Under the pieces are notes generated by a model. The model worked only from the letters and a program-made list of their open reading frames with translations. It was not told the DNA's origin and searched no databases. A program made the translations under genes and the position numbers. From the NCBI GenBank assembly GCA_964057225.1, contig OZ059897.1, forward strand, positions 12,338,001-12,402,000: DNA of 64,000 nt, given 5' to 3'. This DNA comes from Auanema rhodensis (Eukaryota; Nematoda; Chromadorea; Rhabditida; Rhabditidae). Shown here piece by piece: positions 24,173 to 34,992 of this stretch; the first letter of the stretch is position 1; the number at the start of each line of letters is the position of its first letter.

Positions 24173-26169
24173 TTACAACTCAGTATGAATAGGTTCTTCC
24201 TTATCAGGATCATTACATGCCATTGGTGTTCTGAATTTGAACAGATATTCGCATTTGGCTGGCTCACTAGCTTCGTAAAGCTCATTTTCTTCTCCACATT
24301 CGATTTCAACCTGAGGAATAAATCATTATCGACTGTCAAAAAATCAGAAACACCTGTGTTGAGCGTTTAGGTCCATTCCAGCATTGAACACCATCCTCGT
24401 ATTTCTGAGCACTGTACTTTCTTGGTACCTTTCCACTCCAATCTTTCCAGTATCTGAAAACAAATAAATGTTATTAGTACTAAAAAAATAAAATTACCCA
24501 AGATTTGTTTCTCCGTGACCATTTTTGTCCTTTTGAACAGTTTTGTCAAATGGACAAACTTTATATATATATTGAAGATCATTAAGCTCGAAACAATGTC
24601 CCTTCAAGGATACCCAAGCTAAATCCTCTCCATAATCAAGATTTAAGAAAGATTCTGCCTCTCTGGAAGATTTAAAAGGTACAATCCAATTAGTTTAATT
24701 AAGTGTACCTTATTTGACTGTCAATAGTGCTAATTTTAATCTCTAGATCAGTGAGGGCTCTGCGAGCAGCATCAGCAGCTAAATAATTTTAAATATTTTT
24801 TAGGAATTGAAACACAATAACTTACCTTCAATAGCTAATCTGGTTTCTTCGTTATGTGGAGGCATGGCATCATCTGATTCATCTTCATCATCATGATGAC
24901 CATCATCGGCCTTATCTTCATCTATAACAATATCAATAAACATTGAAGTAAAATATCTGAAAACCTGCAACCATATCATCAACTGCTCTATCTCGTTTAT
25001 CAGCTTCATAATTTCTCTTGGACTGTTTCAGAATATCGTATACACTACTTGTGAATACATTAAAATCAATTGAATCAACCTCACTAATTTGATGCTAAAA
25101 TTCGAAAGTATCAATATCATTCTACAGAACAGATATTACCTTCACTTCTTCTTCAGTTACCTTGCCATCAAAATCGCTATCAAGGTATGGTAAAGCTTGC
25201 AATTCAGGCATAGAGATTCTAAAAAATACATATAGAGAGAATAATGCTGATTATTGGTATACTTGTTATCGTTATCAACATCGATCTCTTTGAATAAACC
25301 AACTGAAACCAATTTTTTCTTTTCTAATTTTTCAGCTGAAAAAATAAATGAAAAACAGAAAAAATAAGCAAATTACCAAGCCATTGATCACGGTGAGCAT
25401 CAACGAGAACTTTCTCTCTGTCTTCTGCCTCCTTTTTCTCAAGTTCCAGCTGTTGCTTTTGAGGCTCATAAGCATCCTTTTCAGCACGAAGAGGAATGAT
25501 ACTTTCTTCTTTTTGTTTCTAAATATAATAATTAGAATTAAATTTATGAACAGAAAAAACCTTCATTTCTTGCGCAGCAGTTGCTTTAGATTGACGAATT
25601 TGATAGCCGCTTCTGGCTATCTTAGCCTTTCTCTCTTTCTCTTCGCGGGCGCTTTTGCCAAGTTCGTCGCAAATATTTTGGCATGATTGACTCAAATATT
25701 CATCACTTCCATCACAGCAATCTTAATTTATCAAATAACTATAAGTGAACAAATAACTTCATAAAACAGCATACCACAAATTCCATCATTGACTCGAGAA
25801 CTTGGAATATAATAAGAAGTATGACCAACATTGGTACAGAAAAATACTGCTTGAGGGCAAGCAGAGGTGCCTGAGTGAATAAAAACTTTATAATTTTATA
25901 ATTTTCAATTCTCACCTGGTTCGTCACTTCCATCTGGACAGTCACAGTAATCGTCATTAATCTGGCTACCAGGAATCACAATAGATCCATCCAAACATTG
26001 GAATTCTTTCTTATCAGTGTAGAGAGGAATACCTTCAAATTATGAAAAAAATAATTTACGAATATCTAATTGTCTACAAACGTTTATAGTCTACTCCTTG
26101 AGTCGGACTAACTCTCTTGGCGTAAGCTAATGAGCATACTATTGTTGAAAGAACCGCAATAAAGCGCAT
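24173..26169 (-). CDS. PRKCSH: glucosidase II beta subunit (PRKCSH/80K-H), 484 aa
   Basis: Thirteen exons on the minus strand: 26082-26169, 25916-26032, 25775-25870, 25561-25721, 25377-25518, 25263-25335, 25140-25218, 24965-25094, 24826-24921, 24709-24778, 24498-24662, 24354-24453 and 24173-24310 (1455 nt). Domains in order: signal peptide (about 1-17); two LDL-receptor class A-like cysteine units ([12 protein letters not shown] and [12 protein letters not shown]); a Lys/Glu-rich coiled coil; two EF-hands (DVDNDNKISMPE and [12 protein letters not shown]); an acidic Asp/Glu run; and a C-terminal mannose-6-phosphate-receptor homology domain with the paired cysteines that bind glycan. The tail is HTEL, a KDEL-type ER retrieval signal. 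The subunit retains glucosidase II in the ER and helps it trim glucose from N-glycans in the calnexin cycle. It is divergent from the ERdj3 gene with a 338-bp shared promoter. Confidence 0.95.
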
Positions 26170-26315
26170 TCTGAATAATTAATAATTTTCAAAATGTTAA
26201 AATAAAATGTATAAATAGCAGATGTGAAAATATTCAAACGATAAACTGTTATCATATTAAAAAGGTCGTTATACAACAACGGCATATAATCTATAGAATG
26301 TCACATATACTGTAT

Positions 26316-26325
26316 GCGACGTGGC
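26316..26325 (+). promoter_or_regulatory. UPRE-like site (XBP-1/ATF-6 core)
   Basis: The sequence GCGACGTGGC contains GACGTGG, the core of the unfolded-protein-response element TGACGTGG bound by XBP-1 and ATF6. It lies about 150 bp from one start codon and 190 bp from the other. The first T of the consensus is C here, so binding strength is uncertain. Confidence 0.5.
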
Positions 26326-26500
26326 TAAACGCTTTTGCTGGAAATGTTGCTCTATTGCTAATCGTTTTGGAGCGTAATTTGAGAAAGCAGCATATACCTA
26401 TGTGGCTTTATGAAACGTGTGCTATTCCCATCCCTGCTTTTACTCTTTTTCCATTTCTTTTTTTCTTTTTTTCAATCGATTTTATTAATTTAATTTTTTT

Positions 26501-26504
26501 TCAG
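26501..26504 (+). promoter_or_regulatory. candidate spliced-leader acceptor of ERdj3
   Basis: A long T-run ends in TTTTTTTCAG at 26504, and the ATG is at 26508, three bases later. Such a short leader fits spliced-leader addition rather than an ordinary 5'UTR. Confidence 0.65.
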
Positions 26505-26507
26505 GAA

Positions 26508-27882
26508 ATGAGAATATTACACTTTTCTTCGTTACTAGTGTTATTAGCCTTATTAGAATATGTAATATGTGGAAGAGATTTTTACAAAATTCTTGGTGTA
26601 GCTCGGAATGCGAATGCACACCAGATTAAAAAAGCTTATCGTAAATTAGCTAAAGAATTGCATCCTGATAAAAATCCAGACGATCCTGAAGCAAACGAAA
26701 GGTTTCAAGATTTATCGGCTGCTTATGAGGTACTTTTTTTCGACATTTTCAAACTGATGCGTTTTCTGTAGGTTTTGTCGGATAAGGAAAAAAGAGCTAC
26801 ATATGATAGGCATGGAGAAGAAGGTGTTAATAAAATGGGAGGAGGTGGTGGTGGACACGATCCCTTCTCCTCTTTCTTCGGAGACTTCTTCGGAGGCGGA
26901 GGCGAAAGAGATGATCAAATTCCCAAGGTAATTTCGAAATATATTTTTTAATAATTATTTTATCCAGGGAGCTGATGTTGTTGTTGATCTTTTTGTCTCA
27001 TTAGAAGAAGTTTATGTTGGCCACTTTGTCGAAGTTAAACGTAAAAAAGCTGTTTATAAGCAAACTTCTGGAACACGCCAATGTAACTGCAGGTATATTT
27101 TTCTATATATCTTACCAATATTTCTATTTTTATTTTTTAGAACCGAGATGCGAACAGAACAAATGGGTATGGGTCGATTCCAGATGTATCAAGTAAGAAA
27201 ATAGAACAAACATAACAAACTAGTTATTTCTAGGTTAAAGTATGCGATGAATGTCCCAATGTTAAACTTGTGCAAGAAACTAAAGCTCTTGAGGTTTTGT
27301 GTTGTTCAATATGTGTGTGATTTAATGTATTTTTCTCAGGTTGAAGTTGAAGTTGGTGCTGATGATGGCCACGAACAAGTGTTTGTAGGAGAAGGTGAAC
27401 CTCATATCGAAGGTGAACCAGGAGATCTCAAGTTCAAAATTCAAATACAGAAACATCCAAGGTATTTTTTCTTTAAAATTATTTTGCATTGATTTTGATT
27501 TTTTTTAAGATTCGAACGTCGTGGAGACGATTTATACACTAATGTAACAATCTCATTGCAAGATGCTTTGAATGGTTTCACCATGGAAATAGAGCACCTG
27601 GATGGTCATAAGGTTTCACTTGAAAGAGATAAAGTAGGTTAAATTATGAGATTTTGTTTCTAATCGTTTGGTTAGGTCACTTGGCCAGGTGCTCGCCTGA
27701 GAAAGAAGGATGAGGGAATGCCTTCACTTAGTGATAATAACAAGAGAGGAATTTTATATATCACATTTGATGTAGCTTTCCCTCGTACTGAATTAACAAC
27801 AGAACAGAAGAAGATAATAGAAGAATTATTGCAACAAGGTGATGTGAAACCTAAAGTATATAATGGTCTTCAAGGGTATTAG
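26508..27882 (+). CDS. dnj-20: ER Hsp40 co-chaperone ERdj3/DNAJB11, 355 aa
   Basis: Eight exons: 26508-26729, 26772-26927, 26968-27092, 27141-27192, 27234-27293, 27340-27461, 27510-27633 and 27676-27882 (1068 nt). The product has a signal peptide (about 1-21) and a J domain (about 23-88) with the HPD triad at residues 52-54, which stimulates BiP ATPase. A Gly/Phe-rich linker follows ([19 protein letters not shown]). The C-terminal substrate-binding domains carry a reduced cysteine-containing insert (QCNCRTE ... VCDEC), not a full DnaJ zinc finger. Length agrees with human DNAJB11 (358 aa). There is no KDEL tail, as is normal for ERdj3, which is held by its partners and can be secreted. The start was chosen because it follows a strong acceptor and gives a signal peptide. 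C. elegans dnj-20 is the named counterpart by family knowledge. Confidence 0.95.
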
Positions 27883-28665
27883 ATAAGCATTTTACTTCAA
27901 TATCTAATAAGTGCCCTATCTTGTAGTTTTTATCTTTGCTTGTCATTTCTCTTTGATAACAGGTTCTTTCATTTAATGATCATTTATTAGTATTTATTTT
28001 TAAAAACCTCTGCACAGGTTAGGATCCCTAATTTGATTCGGACAGCCTTTTTCTTAAAGTCCGTATCATTATGTGATATTCGGGTTCGCTTATGCAATCG
28101 GATTAGTTAATTGTTTCCTATTATATATTTTTGGTCTGTGATAAATTTTAACATCAGTTCAATAACTTACCGAGTATCCGATGCTATTGCCTTGCCCTTT
28201 AATAAATGTTATCATATATAAACAGTTTGTATGGATTGTCTTGAATTTTGCGAAAGTTTTGCTTGAGCAGAGCTCAGATGAATAGATAAATCGAATTTTT
28301 AAATGTAATGAATTGGTTCGTTAATTCCGTTGTCTAGAGTGATAAATCTAATTATTATGTGTTGCTTAACAGGTGTAACTGTTCTTTGCCCTAGAAAAAC
28401 GAGTAATATTTTATTCACGATGTCAAGGAAGTTTGGTCTATTGTCTGAAACATCTTGTTCATAAAATGATTGTTCCTATTATCCGTCATATCAATCTCCA
28501 TAATTTTATAAATTAATTTCATAGTGATTTTAAAAAAATTCTAAGTGGCTGGTAATTTTCTATAAAAAATTGCATTCGATTGTTCAAAAGATTAAACGCA
28601 TTTCTCAGAGTTTTCAAAAATTTTATTTAATTAATTTCTAAATTAGGATATACTTCGATATCACA
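27883..28665. other. 3' region between convergent ERdj3 and Srab-type genes
   Basis: About 780 bp holding the two 3'UTRs. An AATAAA at 28201-28206 is a plausible poly(A) signal for ERdj3. No coding exon was found on either strand. Confidence 0.55.
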
Positions 28666-30290
28666 CTATTTTGTAACAACTATTCTGGTGTTCCATTGAT
28701 TTTCCAATTCAGAAAAATATATTGTACGAGATTTATGATTATCTGATGTTCGTTGTGCATCTGCTTTGAGACGTTCCTTTTTCTGTTTATAAATTACAGT
28801 AAGTAAATATATATTTTGTAAGACCACATAGTATGGAATCACCTTCAATATCGAGAATTATTAAAGAAAAGTAAATGATATAAACAACTCACATAAACAC
28901 TGCAACAAAGTAAACGAAATTTAACCATACTCATCGTGTTTATATAAGTTCTCAGTATTATTGTACCTAAACAGAAAGATATCAATATTTTGTATATTGA
29001 AATTAAGCTTTTTCAAATTTTATTTCAACTTTATCGTTGTTATTTAACTAAAATTTTAGTTTCTTGAAGTATATGAAAATTACTTGTAATGTAGAATGCC
29101 ATTAAAAAGAAATGTATAAGAGTGAGAGGCAGTGCAAATTTTATTGCCGACATATTTTCTAATATTTGGAATTTGGCTCCCAATGTATTTTCCCTGTAAA
29201 GAATATATTAAAATTTCAATAGGAAGATAATTATATGTTGAGTCAATCTCAATAGCATACTAATAATATGAAAGCATTGAAAAGTAAGTGATGAAAGAAG
29301 GTTGCCATGCAGCGAATGTCTTCTTTTGCTTTTTTTTTTCAATATTACTACCTTATTCTTGATTGTATCTTGTTATATCTCCAGTCATATGAAAATAATA
29401 TAATAGATATCAGTTCCATTGCTATAAGTGTCATGAACAAATGATTTGTTGTACGAGCTGCTGTTACTGGCATAGCTATACAAATAGTTTGTCCTTCAGT
29501 AGTATCAGTATCACTTAAACCATAAAAGGATAATACCGACGTCAATAAAATCTAAAAACAAAATATCAATTGGAATAATGGTTTAGTTAGAATTATACAT
29601 TTGTTATTGCTAATACATATCCAAAGCGTTTTCCAGTACTTTCATATTTCTCGGCATAGACAGTAGAAACATGCCTTTCTAAACTCATACAACCCTACAA
29701 CATGAATTAATTATTTTTTTATTTTTTATTTCTGTAATTCTGATATGTACCTGAGTAACACACATGCCTGTTAATGACCACGTAACTGGAGCGAAGCCCC
29801 AAAAGCAATGTTTCACTTGAAATACTATTTCACATTCTGTTTTATATGTAAAAAAATAAAAAAACGCATGAATCTGGAAGAAATAGTAAACACAAACAAA
29901 TTTCACAGGAAAATTTTTTAGAAGCTAACGTCAAGCTTAAAATAAACTTACAAGCGCACTCAGCATCACACATGAGAATAAGCTTGTATAGAATATATTA
30001 AAATATATTAAAAACTAAAGTAAATATAAATTAATATAAATTAATAAAATATTAGATATATACTTTTAGATTTGGATGAAATATTGACATTCTAGAAAAG
30101 TTTCTTACAATAGGTAATAATAATACTAAGGCAGCTAATGAACAGAAGAAATAAGCCCATAATAATCCCTAAAAATTATAATTTATATATATGTTTATTA
30201 TGTTGTTTAAAAAGAAAATTATAATACCTGATATAATGGAAGAGTTATTAAACTAAATAGCTGATCACATAGTATATCAGAAATGGACAT
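28666..30290 (-). CDS. Sra/Srab-type nematode chemoreceptor GPCR, 316 aa
   Basis: Nine exons on the minus strand: 30228-30290, 30064-30168, 29952-30014, 29751-29873, 29599-29694, 29352-29551, 29084-29193, 28893-28966 and 28666-28782 (951 nt). The protein has about seven hydrophobic segments and a short extracellular head with a cysteine (SDILCDQ). Other family marks are a cysteine pair around TECEIVF...KHCFWG, GCMSLERHVSTVYAEKY at the end of TM3 (the SLER motif of the Sra/Srab superfamily), SFYGLSD in the loop after TM4, and the ILENMSAIKFALPLTLIHFF block before TM6. Length is near the usual 320-350 aa. These receptors are nematode-specific, mostly in chemosensory neurons. The second exon boundary and the short third exon rest on frame continuity. 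The exact subclass (sra, srab) is not certain. Confidence 0.85.
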
Positions 30291-30968
30291 CCCACGACTG
30301 CTAGATATACTTCAAATGAATAGTTTTAGAAAACGGGTGGAACCAAAGAAAATAATTGACTTCGAGGTCTTTGAGCATGAAGCCTTCATCTTCATTATTG
30401 CGAATTGACGACGATTGAAACGAAAAGAAGATAAAAAATAGAATATTTTGAGATTTAAAAAAATTAAATTTAAGTATATAGGTATTTTTAAATATATGTA
30501 TTAATAATATAATACATAATAAATGAACATCTACATGTCTATCTATATGAATATTTATTTTATAAAGTTAAAAAGATTTTCTCGCTATCAACTAATTCAT
30601 AATTGAATAAATCTTTGAGTTTTGAAGAAAAATTCAATTCGTTATTAGACATATAAAAATGCATTAGAAATTTAAAATAATTAATTCAAACGTTTATTAA
30701 ATGACGAGCGAATTGAATAACTTTGATAAAAAAAAAGATATTTATAAAGAATAAAAAAAAGTCAAATAGTTAAATATACTCATATATAGACTATATATAC
30801 TATATAAGTTGAAAGATAATTTAATAGTAAAGATTTTTGATTTATCTTACGACTTGTTGACAACGTTTTAAGAATTGTTCATTGCAATAGTTTACTAAGT
30901 ATGTACAAAAAGCTTCGTAGCGAAATATATTATACAGCTTTCTTGTTAAAGAAAAATGAACTTTTTAA
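30291..30968. other. short intergenic between Srab-type 5' end and MAM gene 3' end
   Basis: About 680 bp, very AT-rich, with no exon and no recognisable RNA gene. It must contain the promoter of the Srab-type receptor and the 3'UTR of the MAM gene, since both are on the minus strand. Confidence 0.55.
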
Positions 30969-33900
30969 TTAAAGTTGAGGAAGTAGATTTTTCTGGCAAG
31001 GTTCAATGAAGAAGAGGTCTGTAGATCTATGAAGTCGAACATTATCTAAGCCGCAAATGCCGTCAGTTGTACCATAATTTTCACAAATGAATACTATCTG
31101 AAAATAAAATTAATCGTGGGTATATCGTCAATTTCACAGAAACAAAACAAGCGCTTTTTTACCTTTTCTGTTCTGGCAGGGCATTCAAATTTACCAACTT
31201 GCCACAGAACAGCTCCGGCTTCTGATGGAGTTGCAAAAGGACACTCCAGACTATTTCCGACGAAGCAACATCCGACTAAGCGAGTACCCAATTTCCATTC
31301 TAAGACATCAAATAAGACCTACAATTAAATTAATTTAACAAAGAAAAAGAGTTTAACATACCATATGAGCTTCTTGCATTATAGTGTCTGTTTCTAATAT
31401 CGATAATTCACCAGATGGTACTATGGCTTGAATAAACTTTGACAACCCAACTAAATATAGATACTTCCTTGTTTAAAATACATTTGTGATTTTATAACCA
31501 GAGTTCAGATGAAAACGAGCTTGTTGAGGAACTTCACCGGGAGCTGTCCAGCTGCAAAAGCCATTTTCAAATAAACATCCACCAGGTGTTGTGCATTGAG
31601 CTGGGATTCCTACGTGTAAAGGTCTGTAACATATTTCCGTTTTTTCCTAACATCAATGCAATATGCTTGCAGGAATTCCTTGAACGTGCCTATGAAACTC
31701 TGCTAATGGTACCGTCGGCTTGATCACAAGCGGTTTTCTAGGAATCACGAGAGTTGATTTCGTCACAGATGATGTTTCTGTCACGATGGTATGCTTTGTA
31801 TCTGGGGTTGTTCCAATTATTTGGGCATTTCCCTGTGAAATTAACATAAACAAAGTAGGAAAAATTGAAATATTTGACAAACCATGTTCAATGCCTTTCG
31901 ATTTTTTTTAATTTTTTCAGGAACAAGCACATCAACAATATCCTAAAAAGAAAAGAATTAGATCAAATAATATATGAATATTATGCATAATAATTGAAAA
32001 TTGGTTTGTTAACCAATATTTATGAAAAGGTAATGTTTTACTTCATCTTCATCATCCTCATCATCACCATCATTATCATCTGTTACATAATTTGGGTCTA
32101 GAAAATTGGCAAGATCTTTTCCTAATAAATCATTCAAGGCTGAAATTATAAAGTTGTTAAAGTATAGCTAAATCTTGAACATACGGTTGAAGTCTTTCGA
32201 GCTTGGGCTTGGCACAGTTGCTCCCAGAACTGCAGCTAATCCTCCACTGAAATAACCATTTTTTTCTTAAATATGTCATTTACAAACCTTGATTGAAGTT
32301 TGGGATCAACAGGATTGGCAGGAATTGCCTAAATAACTTAATTATAATAATATATTTTAATAACGAAACCTGTTTCGATGTCTCATTGACTTTATCGCGA
32401 GAGAGTAATTTTTCTCTAACTCTTTTATCTGTTTGAGCCAGTTCTTTGAGAGATATCTAAATCATATAACATGAATTATGACACATATAATTATTTCTTG
32501 TCGATATGATAGGCTAGTAAAAACATTGATAGTAACCGCATTGTTACACAACGACTAGTACGGTGTTAAAAACAAGGGAGCCAGTGCCTCTATAGCTCAG
32601 TGGTAGAGCGTTGGTCTTGTAAACCAAAGGTCGGTGGTTCGATCCCGCCTGGAGGCAGCTTCCCTTTTTGTTTTTGTAATTAAGAAACTCAGTTTTTTGT
32701 TTCCTTTTATGGAAGGACATGCTCAAATTTACCTTTTTAACATTTTTAGTTTTTATTACTTCTGCGGAGAAGAATTCTTCTTGTTTCTTCTTCGATGGTT
32801 CTACTATAACCAGTTTTGGCTTATGTTCACTAATAATTATATTATAAATCAACAAATTGAAATAATTAAAGTCTTACACCGATTGTTCTGATGATGAACA
32901 TTGTTTATAATAAACATTTATCTTATCAATCATAACTACTGATTCAATACGTTCATCAGTGTTTTCCGACACAAATTGAAGCTATAAATTATCAGAAAAA
33001 GTTAAAAGCTTAAGAGAAAGAAACTCACAATTATTTCAACATCAGAAGGTACTTCAAAGCTCTGAGATATGATTTGACTTTGTCTTGAAGCTAAAGCTGG
33101 ATGACAGTCATTCAATACTGTCGTATCATTGGCTAGTGACCAACATACACTTAAACGAGATGTCGGACTCTGCCAGTTTCTGAAAAAAAGTGTTCATACG
33201 GTTTTATTATTCATATAAATAAATTAATTTCTTTCATACTTTATGAAACTATTATAAACAAGATTTTAATTTCTATTATACTTCGTCGAAATAGGACAAG
33301 ATTTCAAGTGTCATTTCAATAGAAATGATATCGGATCAATAAAAATTATATTTGCATCCAGATTATATTCAATCGTCATTAAACCTGTAACTTTTCAGTT
33401 TCAAAATATATGTTTAAAGATAAAACTAATCAAAATAAAATAAAATAGAAAAAGATACAATTGAACCAAAAATCATTTACATGTCACTTAACAGTTCATC
33501 AAAGAAACTGGAAAAGAATACCGAAATATGAAAGTGATTTCCGTAAAAATTAGTTGTCGCGTTGTTTCTCAACTTTTGCTTTCGTTTTTTTTCCAAAAAT
33601 TGAAATTAACAACGAGAGTAATATAACTCACCTATAATCAACTGCAACTCTACCATTTGAAGAGCAAAAAGCACATGAACTGAAAATTCCTTGATCTTTT
33701 GTACTTATTCTTCTGATGTAACGTCCAGCTAAATAACAAAAAATAATATATCTATTCAAAAAACATCTGACAACAGATTTAATGAAATTTCTGCCATTTT
33801 AAACCAGTTTTGTCTACTTTTTTGTTGAAAGCTTTTATAGATACTTGATTAATCTTTGAAAAAGGAGGAAGAAACTAGAACCGGGTGGCGGCTTGCTCCT

Positions 33901-34155
33901 TCCAACTAGGAATGTCCTTCTGAACTCATTAATGTTGATACTATGACCATTCTGAACTTCCCATCCATAATCACCTGACCAACAACATTGTGATTCAAAA
34001 TCACAATTCAAACTATCAGGATCAGAATCAGCAACTTAAGAAAGAATAAAAATAAATAAAGTACAAGTATAATTCTTGTTAAACAAACCTGTAGCCTGAA
34101 GAAGTACGAGTACTCCTGCTAAAATTTGTAAATGACGTCTGCAGCGTATCAGCAT
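30969..34155 (-). CDS. secreted protein with two MAM-type domains, 561 aa
   Basis: Sixteen exons on the minus strand: 34089-34155, 33882-34034, 33632-33728, 33029-33179, 32878-32981, 32733-32829, 32370-32456, 32288-32328, 32185-32246, 32042-32139, 31883-31942, 31686-31832, 31499-31646, 31362-31450, 31163-31318 and 30969-31097 (1686 nt). A signal peptide (about 1-23) is followed by a MAM-like domain (about 30-195) opening with LNCDFESQCCWSG. A Lys/Glu-rich and then acidic linker follows (about 200-320, with a run of Asp/Glu near 305-319). The second MAM domain (about 400-555) starts CLFENGFCSWTAPGE and closes ICENYGTTDGICGLDNVRLH...EPCQKN. MAM domains are extracellular beta-sandwich adhesion modules. 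No membrane segment or GPI signal is seen, so it is probably secreted or cuticle/matrix-associated. The intron 31647-31685 is only 39 nt. A tRNA gene lies in the intron between exons 6 and 7. Confidence 0.85.
32586..32657 (+). tRNA. tRNA-Thr (anticodon TGT)
   Basis: A 72-nt cloverleaf with a 7-bp acceptor stem (GCCTCTA with TGGAGGC, one G-T pair), discriminator A, A box TAGCTCAGTGGTAG, B box GGTTCGATCCC and anticodon stem TTGGT/ACCAA around CTTGTAA. The anticodon TGT decodes ACA threonine, a frequent codon in this AT-rich genome. A T5 run 8 nt after the 3' end (in TCCCTTTTTG) is a fair RNA polymerase III terminator. There is no intron. The gene lies inside an intron of the MAM-domain gene on the opposite strand. 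Confidence 0.95.
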
Positions 34156-34992
34156 GATGACAGGCTAAAGAAAATTTCGCTTGAAATCTTTCTCCTGTTC
34201 ACCTAGGAAGAACCATTCTAGGCTAGAAGCTCCTCCCATTCAATATCCTATCCGTTCTTTCCTTTTCTTTGCAACGCTTTCGTACAATACCATTTAAATG
34301 GTCTTTCTTCATCTTCTTCAACAATCTTCTTCTTCTTCTTCTTCTTCTTCATCTCCTTCAATGAAGAAGAAAGCCAGCCCCCCATGGGTTGTCCAGAAAC
34401 AGAATCCAATACCTTTCACCTTCACCTTTCGTCACACATTATAAATTTTTACCTCTGCTAAAGGATTTACAGAGTCATTGAAGTGAATCACATACATAAA
34501 TCTATCTAAATTCACATCTCTCTATGTATATTTAGAAAATAAGATGAATAATAAACAATCACATGTTCATATAAGTTTGTATAAAATAAAATATTTTCTA
34601 CATAATATGTATATAAGTAAACATTATTTATAACTATTTATATCACAAATTCAAAAAAACAATAACCTATAGATTGATTGAAATGAAAGAAATGAAATGA
34701 AGAACTGGTCAAATGATTACCATATTTTTAGCAAATTCATGTCAAATAAAAAAGAAACACCCAAAATTTCAAGTTTTTTTAAAGGTAATTGACCTCTTGT
34801 TTAACTCCTGATACACTTCATCATCTACATACATATGTATATTCCTCGTCAAAAAAATAATAAATATACTAAGATAAATTATAATATATATATATATACT
34901 ATATATATATATATATATAATTCTAAAAACTATATAAAACCCGCATTTTCATAATGAGAATCAACGCTTCAGATATGAACTATGGTTATCCT
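34156..34992. other. intergenic between MAM gene 5' end and NIM1-type kinase 3' end
   Basis: About 840 bp. The first 250 bp are less AT-rich and hold a CTT trinucleotide run at 34325-34350 (GAA on the gene's sense strand). This is a likely promoter of the MAM gene. The rest is AT-rich with short TA runs near 34884-34918. Confidence 0.5.

Larger units (their letters stand above)
26170..26507. promoter_or_regulatory. shared divergent promoter of two ER folding genes
   Basis: This 338-bp interval separates the start codons of glucosidase II beta (-) and ERdj3 (+). It is less AT-biased in its middle and contains a UPRE-like site. Part of it next to the + gene is the polypyrimidine stretch of the acceptor at 26504. 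Both genes act in ER protein folding, so one regulatory region could drive both. Confidence 0.55.

Noticed and set aside
32544-32855. 103-codon frame on -
   Set aside because: It reads through an exon of the MAM gene, its intron and the antisense of the tRNA; only the part 32733-32829 is a true exon.
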